DNA of 64,000 bases, from assembly GCA_009829735.1 (NCBI GenBank), contig CM020619.1, forward strand, positions 9,910,375-9,974,374, written 5' to 3'. Source of the stretch: Pyropia yezoensis (taxonomy: Eukaryota > Rhodophyta > Bangiophyceae > Bangiales > Bangiaceae). This document shows positions 20,642 to 30,403 of this stretch, one piece after another; positions within the stretch are counted from its first letter, which is position 1; each line of letters begins with the position of its first letter. A program made the translations under genes and the position numbers. The notes under the pieces were generated by a model. It made no database searches. It was not told the DNA's origin and worked only from the letters and a program-made list of their open reading frames with translations.

Positions 20642-22402
20642 ATGGCTACTCTCCCTGGCACGACAGTGCCCGAAGGGGTAGACCCCGCGTCCCTTGACGC
20701 ATCTTTGGTCACCGCGGGGGACGGTGCCCAACCCGGCGTTCTCCCTACGGGTGAAGCAGACCTGGGTGTGACTTCCGGTAGCGGACTGGAGTCTACAGGC
20801 GGCCAAGCACCTCCTGCTCCCGTTCCTCCGGCTGTTCCTCCTGTGGGAGCCACCCCGGGGTTAACGGCGTTTGAGTCCGCTCGCAGCAGACGTCTCCCTC
20901 CTGTCGGTTCTACTCCTGAACTTTCAGGGATAGCCCCTGGTGTGTTTACTCCTGGGCCCACACATGGCAGCTGGGTGTATACACATCTTCCTGTGGGCAC
21001 TAGCAGTGCCAGAGGCACCGCTATGACTGGTTCTACGGGTCTCCCTGAGACCTCGACTCCTGGGACCGGCCAAGCTTTTCCTCCCCTGGCATCCTATGGG
21101 GCGGGGAGCTCCAAGACCGGTAACCGGAGCAGCCGTAGGCGTCGGCGTCGTCGCCGTCGCTCTAGCACCAGCGAGACAAGTTCCTCCAGCTCTGAGGAGG
21201 GATATGACGGGGATGCATCTCCCGGTCCCACCCGGCGCAGGCTAGTCGAGTTCGACTTCCCTGCCCACCAAGTGGGAGATGCCACCCTGAACAAGGTCAC
21301 GTATTGGGGTAACTACCGGCTGGAGAACCAAGACCAAGGTTACACCCGGAAGATGGCCAAGAAGATGGCATCCCTGAACCGGCGAATGCAGCCGAGCTTT
21401 GGGGGACATCCTAAGTTTTTCGGGAAGAGACCGGCGCTTATCTTTGCCTTCCTGCGCCGGTTTGTCAAGGCATGCAATGACAGCGATGTGTCCGAGGGTA
21501 TGGCTCTCTACCTCCTGGTTAACTTCATGACCGGAGAAGCGGAACAGCGGTTTGCACAGGTTCTACCAGACTCTGCCGGACCCATTGTCGGGCGTACCGT
21601 TGCGAGTTATCCGGAGGCGGTCAACTGGCTCCTGTCCAATTACGCTGACGCGGACTCCCTGCGTAAAGCAGTCGGCAGGCTGAACCGGGCAACCATGGAG
21701 AGACAAGAGACTCCAGAGGCAATCGCTCGTCGTGTCCGGGAGATGAGCGAGGCTTGTGGCAACGTTTACCCTGAGGACAGGCTCAAGATGATCTTCTCGG
21801 AAGGGCTTCCTGAATATCTTCAAGTGGATGCGGAGAACTACAACCAGGAACATCAAGAACATATCTTCCAGCAGTTGATGGCCTACACCCAGGGCAAGTA
21901 CCGGCAAGCCAAGGCCCTCCAAGCTCCCATGGTATCAACTCCCAAGCCGTTGTCGCGAGTTCGTCCCGGACCCGACAAGTATAAGGGAGGTGATAGCCCT
22001 GTACCGGTACTCGCAGTTGGCGAGGCCTCACCCGTGGGGTCAGGGGACAAGTGGGGCGGCTTCGTTTCTAAGGAGCAACCTTCCCTGGTCGCCCCCAAGC
22101 AGGTCAGGAACCAGCGGTTCCGGTCTTGTTGGCTGTGCCAGAAGGAGGATCACATGTCCTACCAGTGCCCGACCATTCCCAAGGACCTCCAGGAGAAACT
22201 CAAGCGTCAAGGACTGGTGTTTGCAAAGGCGGTCAACTGGGCTGACCGGCGGGGACCCTCCAAGATGGACAAGGCACAGGTACACGCAATCCGAGTGGCA
22301 ACCTTACAGAGCATCATGGAGGCTCTGGCAAGGGAAGCTCCTACGGACTTTGACCTGGAGACTGAAACCTCTAAGGACTCCTCGGACCCGGGAAACGAGT
22401 AG
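20642..22402 (+). CDS. gag: Gag polyprotein of A2
   Basis: 586 aa, the structural protein that assembles the cytoplasmic virus-like particle. Residues 1-160 are Thr/Pro/Ser-rich. An Arg-rich stretch (SSRRRRRRRRRSS) followed by Ser/Glu runs lies near 165-190. The capsid-like helical region spans about 215-430 (FLRRFVKACND, YLLVNFMTGEAEQRF, ERQETPEAIARRVREMS, LKMIFSEGLPEYLQ). A retroviral zinc knuckle CX2CX4HX4C (CWLCQKEDHMSYQC) sits near 497-510. The frame is intact and ends at TAG 22400-22402. The pol frame overlaps the last 49 bases in the -1 phase. Confidence 0.95.
   Translation: MATLPGTTVPEGVDPASLDASLVTAGDGAQPGVLPTGEADLGVTSGSGLESTGGQAPPAPVPPAVPPVGATPGLTAFESARSRRLPPVGSTPELSGIAPGVFTPGPTHGSWVYTHLPVGTSSARGTAMTGSTGLPETSTPGTGQAFPPLASYGAGSSKTGNRSSRRRRRRRRRSSTSETSSSSSEEGYDGDASPGPTRRRLVEFDFPAHQVGDATLNKVTYWGNYRLENQDQGYTRKMAKKMASLNRRMQPSFGGHPKFFGKRPALIFAFLRRFVKACNDSDVSEGMALYLLVNFMTGEAEQRFAQVLPDSAGPIVGRTVASYPEAVNWLLSNYADADSLRKAVGRLNRATMERQETPEAIARRVREMSEACGNVYPEDRLKMIFSEGLPEYLQVDAENYNQEHQEHIFQQLMAYTQGKYRQAKALQAPMVSTPKPLSRVRPGPDKYKGGDSPVPVLAVGEASPVGSGDKWGGFVSKEQPSLVAPKQVRNQRFRSCWLCQKEDHMSYQCPTIPKDLQEKLKRQGLVFAKAVNWADRRGPSKMDKAQVHAIRVATLQSIMEALAREAPTDFDLETETSKDSSDPGNE
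22390..22396 (+). promoter_or_regulatory. -1 ribosomal frameshift slippery heptamer GGGAAAC
   Basis: In the gag frame the bases are read G GGA AAC, the canonical X XXY YYZ phase, followed by GAG and the gag stop TAG. After a -1 slip the reading enters the pol frame, which is open from 22354 onward with no stop, through a linker into protease. A downstream stem may form from GGCGC (about 22406) with GCGCGCC (about 22471), but I have not folded it. Confidence 0.75.
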
Positions 22403-25344
22403 GGCAGGCGCTCTCCCCAAGTGTCTTCCCGAATCTCCGACAGCAGGGTACTTCTACCCGTTCTCCCCTTGCGCGCCGGGAGAAAGGACGGCAGTTACCT
22501 GCTCAACCGGTAGCCGCCTGGACACCCTGTTTGTTCAAGGGGACTTTGCTCGTCCTGCGTAAGGAAAACCTCAAGATTAATGCTCGTATGCGTGTGGGGG
22601 ATAGCCTCCCCCAAGCTGTTACGCCGGTGGTTGACACGGGAGCCGGACCAAGCGTCATCACTGAGAACCTGTTACCTCCGGGCTGGCGTCGACATGCCTG
22701 GAGAGCGCCTACCCGGACCCATATCGTCGACGCGTCGGGTCAAACCCTACGACCGCTTGGCCGTCTTCCCGTCGCCATCTATGTCAACAATGAACCAATG
22801 CTTTTTCCCTTTCTAGTAGTCAAGACTCTATCAGTCCCCCTTATCCTAGGCTGTGACTTCCAGAAGCAGCATGTCAAGAGCATCCTACCCGGAGAAGGAA
22901 AGGTGCAGTTCAACCATGGGTTTGTGTCACTAGTGCTGGAGCACCTGAACGCCAAGGTTCGTGTGGTCAAGAACAAGAAAGAACGCATCCCACCCTCTAC
23001 CTTGACTCTCTTCAAACCGGTGCTCCTACCTCCTCGCTCGGAGACCAAGGTTCAAGTCACGACCCGGACTGCAGGTCAATGCCTGATCTACGGACGCAAG
23101 GAATTTCTGGCGAAACACCGATTATACTTGGCCCACGGACATCACAAGAAGGTGGAGAGGCACACCCCGTTCTCGGTGCTGATCGTCAACGTGAGCCGGA
23201 AGCCAATAACCCTCGCCAAGGGCACTCGAGTTGGTACAGCAGAGCCTTACCGGGGGTCCGCCCGAGCTATGAGCAAGGAAGACCTCTTGAACCTGCGACA
23301 AGAGCTGGCATCCAACCCGACGGCCTTAGACGTATCTCCAGAACAAGAGCAGGCTGGCAGCGCTACTCCGAAGCCCGAACAAGCACCGCCCGGGATGCCG
23401 AAGGTCAACCAAGAAAATGTCCCTCCCGACTTGAAGGAGGCACTGGAGAAGCTTCTCCAGGAATATCGGCACCTATGGTCTGGAGAGCTGGGCAAGATGG
23501 ACGCCACTCTACACCGGATTCAACTCAAGCCAGATGCCAAGCCAGTGCACATGCAACCATACCGGGCTGGATCTCATCGCCGGGATGAGATTGAGAAGCA
23601 GGTTAACAAGATGCTCAAGATGGATGTTATCGAGCCGTCCGATAGCGAGTGGGCTTTCCCGGTGGTAGTCGTCCCGAAACCTGGCGGTCACTTCCGTTTC
23701 TCCGTTGACTACAGGCGCCTGAACGAGATGACAGTCAAGGATGTATACCCGATACCCCGGATGGATGATTGCCTCGACTTTCTTGGTGATGCCACCCTCT
23801 TCTCGACGCTGGATTGTAATGCCGGTTACTGGCAGATCCCTCTGGCTGACGAGGACAAGGACAAGACTACCTTCACGTGCCACCTGGGACTATTCCGGTG
23901 CAAGCGCCTTCCTTTTGGTCTCACCAATGCTCCGGCAACCTTTCAGAGAGCCATCGACATCATCCTGTCGGGGCTAAGGTGGAGAACATGTTTGGTCTAC
24001 CTGGACGATATTACTGTTTTCTCCAAGACCCCGGCGGAACACCTGGAACACCTTCGGGAGGTCCTGGCCCTCGTGTCCAAGGCTGGAGTTACCCTCAAGG
24101 CCGAGCAGTGCCACCTGTTTGAGACTGAGGTGGAGTACCTGGGGCACGTGCTGAGTCCGGGGGAGCTCCGAGTCAATGAAAAGAACATCAAGGCCCTCCG
24201 GCATGCACGGCAACCTAAAACCCAGACGGAACTCAAGAGCTTCCTGGGGATGTGCAACGTCTACCGCCGGTTCGTACGGGACTATGCTCTGATTGCCCGG
24301 CCATTGACCAAGCTTACCAGCAAGAAGCTTCCCGCACAACTCCCGGTGTTCGACGAGAAGCAGACCGCGGCCTTCGAAGAGCTCAAGAAGCGCCTGACCA
24401 CCACTCCAGTACTGGCGTTACCCAAGCGGGAGGGCCAGTTTGTTCTGGAGACTGACGCCTGTGGCGTCCAGGTGGGGTGCTCACTACTCCAGCAGCAACC
24501 TGATGGGCACTTCCTCCCGATAGGCTACTACAGTCGCGTCCTGCCTCCAGCCGAGAAGAATTATTCCACGACCGAGCGCGAGTGCTTGGCAGTCGTCTGG
24601 GCTTGCTTCCTGTTACGGCCATATCTTGAAGGACAAGAGTTCCTCATCCGGACGGACCACGCCAGTCTAAGGTGGCTGCTATGCATGGACAGCAGCCAAG
24701 GAAGGGTCGCCCGGTGGCGCCTACGCCTTTCGGAGTTCAAGTACAAGGTGTGCACCAGAGCAGGGAGGGAGCACCACTGCGCCGACACCATGTCCCGGTT
24801 GGAGACTCCTGCAGCCGATACCGGTCCTATCCCGGAGGAAATCCCATGTTTCATCCTCCCGAATGTCGGACGTGGCTGGCATGCTCCCCTGTATGAGACA
24901 CCTGAAGCTCATCAACCGGTGACCATTCACCGGATGCTGGAGGCACAACTGACGGACCCTCAATGCTTGGAGCTTCGCCACCAAATGGACCTGAACCGGA
25001 ACAGTCGCTTCTCCGAGTCTACAGACGGACTCCTGGTACGGGTGTCACCCTCCGATGGGGCAACTCAAGTCTACGTACCCCGGAGCCTACGAGCTGACAT
25101 CCTACGCCTGGAGCACTCGTCTCCCCAGGCCGGACATCCTGGTATCAATCGGATGTATGCTTCCATGCGACGACACTATTACTGGGAAACCATGGCCAGT
25201 GACGTCCATAAGTACCTGGAGGCTTGTGTTTCTTGTGAAAGGAACCGGTTGTCCCAGAGGAAGAAGACTTCTAAGCTACGCCTATTCCCTGCGGCGGAGC
25301 CCTTTTGCAAGCTTAAGCATGGACATCCTGGGGCCCCTACCTGA
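22396..25344 (+). CDS. pol: Pol of A2: protease, reverse transcriptase, RNase H, integrase zinc domain
   Basis: Expressed probably as Gag-Pol; the first in-frame ATG is 22588. Counting from there, the aspartic protease motif VVDTGAG is at residues 14-20 and LILGCDF closes the protease. RT follows with AFPVVVVPKPGGHFRF, LDCNAGYWQIPLADEDKDKT, LPFGLTNAPATFQRA and the catalytic YLDD near 471. RNase H has FVLETDACG, TERECLAVVWA and IRTDHASLRWLL. The integrase HHCC zinc finger is HSSPQAGH...CVSCERN. The frame ends at TGA 25342-25344 after a one-base shift in a TTTT run (25303-25306); the rest of integrase continues in the next frame. Polymerase and protease residues are all present. Confidence 0.93.
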   Translation, partial: RVGQALSPSVFPNLRQQGTSTRSPLARREKGRQLPAQPVAAWTPCLFKGTLLVLRKENLKINARMRVGDSLPQAVTPVVDTGAGPSVITENLLPPGWRRHAWRAPTRTHIVDASGQTLRPLGRLPVAIYVNNEPMLFPFLVVKTLSVPLILGCDFQKQHVKSILPGEGKVQFNHGFVSLVLEHLNAKVRVVKNKKERIPPSTLTLFKPVLLPPRSETKVQVTTRTAGQCLIYGRKEFLAKHRLYLAHGHHKKVERHTPFSVLIVNVSRKPITLAKGTRVGTAEPYRGSARAMSKEDLLNLRQELASNPTALDVSPEQEQAGSATPKPEQAPPGMPKVNQENVPPDLKEALEKLLQEYRHLWSGELGKMDATLHRIQLKPDAKPVHMQPYRAGSHRRDEIEKQVNKMLKMDVIEPSDSEWAFPVVVVPKPGGHFRFSVDYRRLNEMTVKDVYPIPRMDDCLDFLGDATLFSTLDCNAGYWQIPLADEDKDKTTFTCHLGLFRCKRLPFGLTNAPATFQRAIDIILSGLRWRTCLVYLDDITVFSKTPAEHLEHLREVLALVSKAGVTLKAEQCHLFETEVEYLGHVLSPGELRVNEKNIKALRHARQPKTQTELKSFLGMCNVYRRFVRDYALIARPLTKLTSKKLPAQLPVFDEKQTAAFEELKKRLTTTPVLALPKREGQFVLETDACGVQVGCSLLQQQPDGHFLPIGYYSRVLPPAEKNYSTTERECLAVVWACFLLRPYLEGQEFLIRTDHASLRWLLCMDSSQGRVARWRLRLSEFKYKVCTRAGREHHCADTMSRLETPAADTGPIPEEIPCFILPNVGRGWHAPLYETPEAHQPVTIHRMLEAQLTDPQCLELRHQMDLNRNSRFSESTDGLLVRVSPSDGATQVYVPRSLRADILRLEHSSPQAGHPGINRMYASMRRHYYWETMASDVHKYLEACVSCERNRLSQRKKTSKLRLFPAAEPFCKLKHGHPGAPT

Positions 25345-26491
25345 AACATCCAGTGGCAACATATACCTGCTCATCATTTGTGACCGGTTCTCCAAGTTCA
25401 CTCGAGCGATCCCGCTGAGGACCATTACGGCCCTGGATGTCACGTCAGCCTTCTGCGAGTACTGGATAGCTGCCTATGGCCCTCCAGACTCCGTCTTAAC
25501 CGAAAATGGTCCCCAGTTTGCATCCCTGTTCTTCCAAGGAGTCTGTGACCTGATGGGCATCAAGAACTTGTACACCACGACGTACCACCCTCAAACGAAC
25601 GGCCAGGTGGAACGATTCAACCGGACCCTAGTGGACATGCTATGGCACTACGTGGAGGAGCACCAAGAAGACTGGGACGAGCTCCTGGCTGTCCTCACTC
25701 TAGCCTACAACTCCCGAGTTCACCGGACAACGGGAGTCGCTCCACTCGACTTTGTCACCCCAAGGCGGCTGACCAACTCCTCCCTGGAAAGAATACCAGA
25801 TGGTCTCCAGCCTGCACTGAAGTCAGGTCCCAAGGCAAAGGATGAGTTCCTGGAACAACTGAAGCTCCTGCTCCCAAGAGTCAAGGAGTCAATCTCAAAG
25901 ACCCAGGAGCGATACAAGCGGGACTATGACAAGGGCGTTCGGGAAAAGAACAAGGAACTGGGTGGTGGCGACTGGGTTTTTGTGGACAACCATAGCAAGA
26001 CCCGGGGGAAGCTGGACTCTAAGACGGAAGGACCTTATGAGATCCTGAATACGGATGGCTGGACCTTCCTTCTAGATGTGGATGGCTCCCCGTACCGGGT
26101 GAGCAGCGACCATGTCACCCGAGCTCCACCGCCAAGCAAACGGGACTTGACCCGGTGCAAGCGGGCCGCAGTACCCTGGCTATCCCAAGAAGACGGCCGG
26201 GAATATGTCTACGTCAAGTTTGTCGACCATGCCTGGAGAGACGGACGCTTGTACCTGCGAGTACGCTGGTTCGGTTTTAACCCGGCAGATGATACCTGGG
26301 AACCCTCAAACCGGCTACCCATCGCGGACGTCTGTGCCTACACGCGACGGAACGGGATAGAAGGCACTCCAGTGGCCAGAGCCGGCAAGATCCTGGAGTC
26401 GGACTCGGAGGAGGACCAAGAGGACGGGGCCGATCAAGACCCTCAGGACGAGCCGAGCTCACCCGCAACGGATGCGGAACAAGAGGATTGA
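25307..26491 (+). CDS. pol: Pol of A2, C-terminal part: integrase core, GPY/F-like region and chromodomain
   Basis: Continues integrase in the +1 frame from ASLSMDILGPLPE. The catalytic first Asp lies in MDILGP. The second position reads LTENGPQFAS, with Glu where Ty3/gypsy integrases normally have Asp (TDNGPQF). The third acid lies in QTNGQVERFNRTL. A C-terminal region with KTEGPYEILNTDG resembles the GPY/F module. The chromodomain EYVYVKFVDHAWRDGRLYLR, then VRWFGFNPADDTWEPSNRL, carries the aromatic cage-like W/Y residues; chromodomains direct chromoviruses to heterochromatin. The acidic tail ends DAEQED. It is not translated unless the ribosome shifts +1 at CCC TTT TGC or the extra T is a copy-specific mutation. 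Confidence 0.9.
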   Translation, partial: ASLSMDILGPLPETSSGNIYLLIICDRFSKFTRAIPLRTITALDVTSAFCEYWIAAYGPPDSVLTENGPQFASLFFQGVCDLMGIKNLYTTTYHPQTNGQVERFNRTLVDMLWHYVEEHQEDWDELLAVLTLAYNSRVHRTTGVAPLDFVTPRRLTNSSLERIPDGLQPALKSGPKAKDEFLEQLKLLLPRVKESISKTQERYKRDYDKGVREKNKELGGGDWVFVDNHSKTRGKLDSKTEGPYEILNTDGWTFLLDVDGSPYRVSSDHVTRAPPPSKRDLTRCKRAAVPWLSQEDGREYVYVKFVDHAWRDGRLYLRVRWFGFNPADDTWEPSNRLPIADVCAYTRRNGIEGTPVARAGKILESDSEEDQEDGADQDPQDEPSSPATDAEQED

Positions 26492-26636
26492 GAAGAAGGG
26501 AACGGGTATATCAAGGAAAACACGCAATGCAAGCATGGAACAATCAAGGAAAACAAACACCCGCTCGAGCAACCCTTCTCTCCGCCTCTTCCCTCCTCGC
26601 TTCTCCCAAGACTCTCACCCTCCTTGCCTCCAAGTA

Positions 26637-28754
26637 CTACTCCCGGCGCGGACGCTGTGCCGCGGGAGAGTCCTCCAGCGCTGCCTCCGCGGCACGACGG
26701 GAACCGGAGGAAGGCGGGATGACGTAGTGCGGTGGGCGCGGTGCATCCCGGTATGACGCCATCGGAGTAGTACCGGTAGTTGCCGGGGGCTCCCGCTCAT
26801 CCAGATATGCCAGTCGGCGCCCCTGGAAGCCAGTGAAGGTCTCCGACCACTGCTGGGCCAAGCCATGCCGCGTCAAAGTCGCCAGAAGTTCGCCAACCAC
26901 CGGACTGTCCGACATCTGGCCGCTGTCCGCCCAAGCAAACACCCAGTCAACCACGTTGTTCAAGACGCTGGCGTAAGTACCCAGCACCAGGGAAGACCCG
27001 ACGCCTTCAACCTGCACCGGAAGACGACCCAGCTGGTCTTCAATCATACCGACGTCGTACTGGTCGCATGTCGGGCCACCTTGGTTCAGGTACCAGTCAG
27101 GCACCCGGAAGCGGGTAAGGCGCAGAGTCGGCGCCGGGATCGCGAACCGCTCCGAGGATGACACTACCGGACGGTCCACGACAGCCCCAGAAACCGGAGT
27201 ACCCCACTCCAGCGGAGGCACAGCGCTGCCGACGTTCGAAGAGGGCGTCCGAGGCAGAGCGGCCGGAGTAGTCGGCGACCGCACGGCCACCCCCAGAATC
27301 GCTGCAGACAAGCGCGGTGCCGGAAGAGCTTGAAGTACCGGCACAGCCGGAACAGGGCGCGAACGCGCCGGCGACGGTTCAGGCGAGGCCACCGGGGCGA
27401 CAGGTGCAACAGGAGGAAGCGGAGCCGCCGCAGACGCCCGACCGACCGCCGCGGCCCATCCCGACTCTTGCACCGGCGGCCCAATGAGCAGAAGATCGAG
27501 GGCGACCGGAGCAGGAAAACTGCCTAGCTGCGGCCACGCCGAAGGCGGTGTCGCTAGCTGCACCTTGGCCGGAGAAGACTGGTAGACCACCTGCGCCCAA
27601 CCGGAGCCATCCCGACGCGGGCTGTTCTGGTCGGCAACCGCGTTCAAGAAGCTCCGGTCATGCACCGGCAGCAGACGCTGGAAGTCAATCATCGCCTGGA
27701 AGAGCTCCTTGTACTCCTCGTCCTGGCTGCACAGGAAGTCGACGGTCAACTTGTCGACAATCCGGACCATCAGGAGGTCAGGGAGAAACCAAAGCCGGTT
27801 GGACACCAAGACCTCGTGGAGCCAGTGGTTGGCCGCCAAGACTGTCATCTCGGAGGTGTACATCATGTACGGGATCGAGTGGAAGAAGCCATTGATCGAC
27901 GCCTGGGTCAAGGCGTCCAAGAAGTACCAGGTGAAGGGGATGCTGGAAGGAGCAAACCCGACCGGGATCTCGACTTCCTGCTGCTGCGAGATGACCTTGG
28001 GGTAGTACGCCGCCCGGTTAGCCTTGTCCAGCTTCCAGAACTCCTGGTGGTTGCAGCTCACGAGGAAGTCACGCTGGCGCCCGCGTCGCTCACCCTGCTC
28101 CCGTGCCGGCGACAACTTGGAGTATTTCCGGGTCAGGAAAGGCGGCTCCAGAGCGACCATACTCGGACGGGGATCGCAGTTCAGGCTCCCCGACCCCTTG
28201 AGCGCCTCGTCCCAGACCTTGAGTGCCCGGTGGACGTACCCTTCCTCCTCTGGCCACCGGAGAACGGACGCGGACACGCGACGCTCGGTCAAGGGTAGAT
28301 CCAGCACCAGCGCGAAGGGGAGATCCTCCAGACGAGCAACCCAAGAGGAACCCGAGAAGCTCTGGGAGCGGTCTTGTGCCAGGCGCATCTGGTCCGCCGT
28401 ATGAAGGCGTGTCTTGTCCATCTCGGTCAAGACCTCGCGCTGGAGTTCCTTGCGCCAGAGGTCCAAGCAATCCTGTTGGCACTGGGCCGCGCCGGCGTTG
28501 CCGACCATTGTCGAGTAGCGCCGGGCCGCCAGAGGATCCTGCCCAAGAAGCATCTCCGGGAGACCCACCGGGGGGGTCTCGACCGGGTGCATCGCGGAAG
28601 CCGGGGGAACCCGATCCGTCCCCGCCGTAGCAGCCGGCGCCGACACCGACACCCGAGGAACCGGAGGCAGGAGAGGGGCGCGACTACCCGAGTTCTCCTC
28701 CGCAACACTCGCCGCCGGAACCACGGGCCCAGCTTGCATCTCGGAACTGGACAT
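26637..28754 (-). CDS. Antisense ORF of A2, unknown protein (705 aa)
   Basis: An intact ORF on the strand opposite gag/pol, filling the interval between pol and the 3' LTR; it starts at ATG 28754, stops at TAG 26637-26639 and converges on pol. Residues 1-110 are Ala/Pro/Ser-rich. A conserved central block (about 230-420) includes EFWKLDKANRAAYYPKV, FAPSSIPFTWYFLD, MTVLAANHWLHEVLVSNRLW and LFQAMIDFQRLLPVHDRSF. A long Pro/Ala/Val linker follows, then a second ordered block (YDVGMIEDQLGRLPVQVEGV, LLATLTRHGLAQQW) and a basic C-terminus (AAQRPRRE). No TM, zinc finger or enzyme motif is evident. The A1 copy is about 80% identical over the central block and also open. Some plant gypsy elements (Grande, RIRE2) carry antisense ORFs at this site, so the architecture is known but this protein is not one I recognise. 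Confidence 0.8.
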   Translation of the reverse strand: MSSSEMQAGPVVPAASVAEENSGSRAPLLPPVPRVSVSAPAATAGTDRVPPASAMHPVETPPVGLPEMLLGQDPLAARRYSTMVGNAGAAQCQQDCLDLWRKELQREVLTEMDKTRLHTADQMRLAQDRSQSFSGSSWVARLEDLPFALVLDLPLTERRVSASVLRWPEEEGYVHRALKVWDEALKGSGSLNCDPRPSMVALEPPFLTRKYSKLSPAREQGERRGRQRDFLVSCNHQEFWKLDKANRAAYYPKVISQQQEVEIPVGFAPSSIPFTWYFLDALTQASINGFFHSIPYMMYTSEMTVLAANHWLHEVLVSNRLWFLPDLLMVRIVDKLTVDFLCSQDEEYKELFQAMIDFQRLLPVHDRSFLNAVADQNSPRRDGSGWAQVVYQSSPAKVQLATPPSAWPQLGSFPAPVALDLLLIGPPVQESGWAAAVGRASAAAPLPPVAPVAPVASPEPSPARSRPVPAVPVLQALPAPRLSAAILGVAVRSPTTPAALPRTPSSNVGSAVPPLEWGTPVSGAVVDRPVVSSSERFAIPAPTLRLTRFRVPDWYLNQGGPTCDQYDVGMIEDQLGRLPVQVEGVGSSLVLGTYASVLNNVVDWVFAWADSGQMSDSPVVGELLATLTRHGLAQQWSETFTGFQGRRLAYLDEREPPATTGTTPMASYRDAPRPPHYVIPPSSGSRRAAEAALEDSPAAQRPRRE

Positions 28755-28925
28755 GACGTCCAGACTCCGGGGGAACGAGAGGGCCAAGGTGAAGGAGAAA
28801 GGGGGGGGGGGCAGAATCGGAGCAGGTGGTCGTGACCGGGGTGAAGACGCTCGACCTCGGTACCGGTGTGGACGTGCTCGAGGCTGTGCACGGTGGCACC
28901 TGGTTCGGCCCGAGGACGTGCCGGA

Positions 28926-28939
28926 CTAGGGAGGGAGCT
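28926..28939 (+). promoter_or_regulatory. A2 polypurine tract
   Basis: TAGGGAGGGAG followed by CTA lies directly before the 3' LTR (28941). This is the expected position for plus-strand priming. Confidence 0.65.
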
Positions 28940-28940
28940 A

Positions 28941-29513
28941 TGTAGCATCCCTGGCCCCGACTTGGCGCCGAACCGGGACTGCAACCAGAGGGCACCAGGT
29001 GCGAGTACACGCCCGCCATGTGGTGATGGTTGGCGGCCGTGGCCCGTGCTCGGCACTGGGATGCGGTGGACTACGCTATCCACACGTGAGAGAGGGATTT
29101 CTGATGGGTTTTCGCATACTTGTGAGGGACTTGATTTGAGAGAATTTGAGTGTGAGATTAGTGAGTGGGAATAGAATTAGTAGTGATAGTGGCCCCCGAC
29201 CTGACGAGGTTAGACTCGGGTCGGGGCCACTCGGGGTTATGGGGGGGGCTACCTGGCCAACGTGCCAAGGCTCCCCCAGATGCACGTTAAGAGGGACAGC
29301 GAGGCGCCCTTGGCCTGCGCCCTCAGGGAAAAAGACAACTGCGCGTTTGCTTTCCTCTTCCCCGTGTGCACTACCGTGCGTATCTGTTTGCTCTGCGAGC
29401 AGGCGCGTGAGGCAACAGGCATACCATTCTCGTAGTTCCCCTTTCTGTGTTACCTGTCCCTTTCCCCCGAGGGATATTGACACGTGTCTGAGAGGATCGA
29501 GTTTTATACCACA
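28941..29513 (+). repeat. A2 3' LTR (573 bp)
   Basis: Same length as the 5' LTR. By eye they differ at five sites (for example GTGCC/GTGCG, GCCG/GCCA and TCGCAG/TCGTAG), about 0.9%. It is followed by the target duplication AATAT. Confidence 0.95.
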
Positions 29514-29518
29514 AATAT

Positions 29519-30275
29519 CAAGGCTCTTCGGCAAGCCCGGCAACCCAAGACCCAGACGGAATTCAAGAGCTTTCTGGGTATGTGCAACGTTTACCGCCGG
29601 TTCGTGTGCGACTATGCCCTGATTGTCAGGCCGCTGACCATGCATACCAGCAAGAAGCTCCCTGCACAGCTCCCGGTATTCGACGAGAAGAAGACAGCCG
29701 CCTTCGAGGAGCTCAAGAAGCGCCTGACCACGACTCCAGTACTGGCGCTATCCAAGCGGGAGGGCCAGTTTGTCCTAAAGACTGACGCCTGCGGCGTCCT
29801 GGTTGGGTGCTCCCTACTCCGGCAAGAACCTGATGGGCTTTTTCTGGCCTGAAGCCGGGCCCCAAGTCATAGGACGATTTCCTGGAACAACTGAAGCTCC
29901 TTCTCGCACGAGTCAAGGAGTCAATCGTGAAGATCCAGGAGCGATACAAGCGGGACTGTGATAAGGGTGTCCGGGAAAAGAACAAGGAACTGGGTGATGG
30001 TAACTGGGTTTTCGTGGATAACCACAGCAAGACCCGGGGGCAGCTGGACTCCAAGACGGATGGGCCTTATGAAATCCTCAGCACGGACGGCTGGACGCTC
30101 CTTCCAGACGTGAATGGCTCTCCTTACCGGGTGAGCAGTGACCACGTCACTCGAGCTCCACCGCCAAGCAAGCGGGACCTGACCCGGCGTGAGCGCGACC
30201 ATTGTTTGCTTTACGAGACGGGCTCGGCCGCAACGGACGCGGGAACAAGAAGATTAAGAAAAGGGAACGAGTGTA
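29519..30275 (+). pseudogene. pol: A1 pol, second part (RNase H start, integrase end)
   Basis: Resumes A1 pol at KALRQARQPKTQTEFKSF after the A2 insertion and stays open to CSLLRQEPDGLFLA, stop TGA about 29850. It then jumps from RNase H into the integrase C-terminus (DDFLEQLKLLLARVKESI), a loss of about 1.3 kb that removes most of RNase H, the HHCC finger and the DDE core. After SDHVTRAPPPSKRDLTR a further deletion removes the chromodomain, leaving only the acidic tail remnant. Confidence 0.9.
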
Positions 30276-30403
30276 CCTAGGAAACAAGCACTACAAGCAT
30301 GGAACTACTGGAGAAGCCAGCAAGCACCCGTTCGAGCAACCCTTCTCTCCGCCTCTTCCCTCCTCCCTTCGCCCGTGACTCCTACCTTCCTCGCCCTCAA
30401 GTA

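Larger units (their letters stand above)
19856..29513 (+). mobile_element. Ty3/gypsy element A2, near-complete, inserted in A1 pol
   Basis: A 9658-bp element with two 573-bp LTRs and the target duplication AATAT at 19851-19855 and 29514-29518. Removing it rejoins A1 pol exactly at VNEKNI/KALR. Order: 5' LTR, PBS, gag, -1 frameshift site, protease, RT, RNase H, integrase, chromodomain, an antisense ORF, polypurine tract, 3' LTR. The domain order PR-RT-RH-IN and the chromodomain place it among chromoviruses (Metaviridae). The two LTRs differ at about five positions by eye, indicating recent insertion. Integrase carries one frameshift in this copy. Confidence 0.95.
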
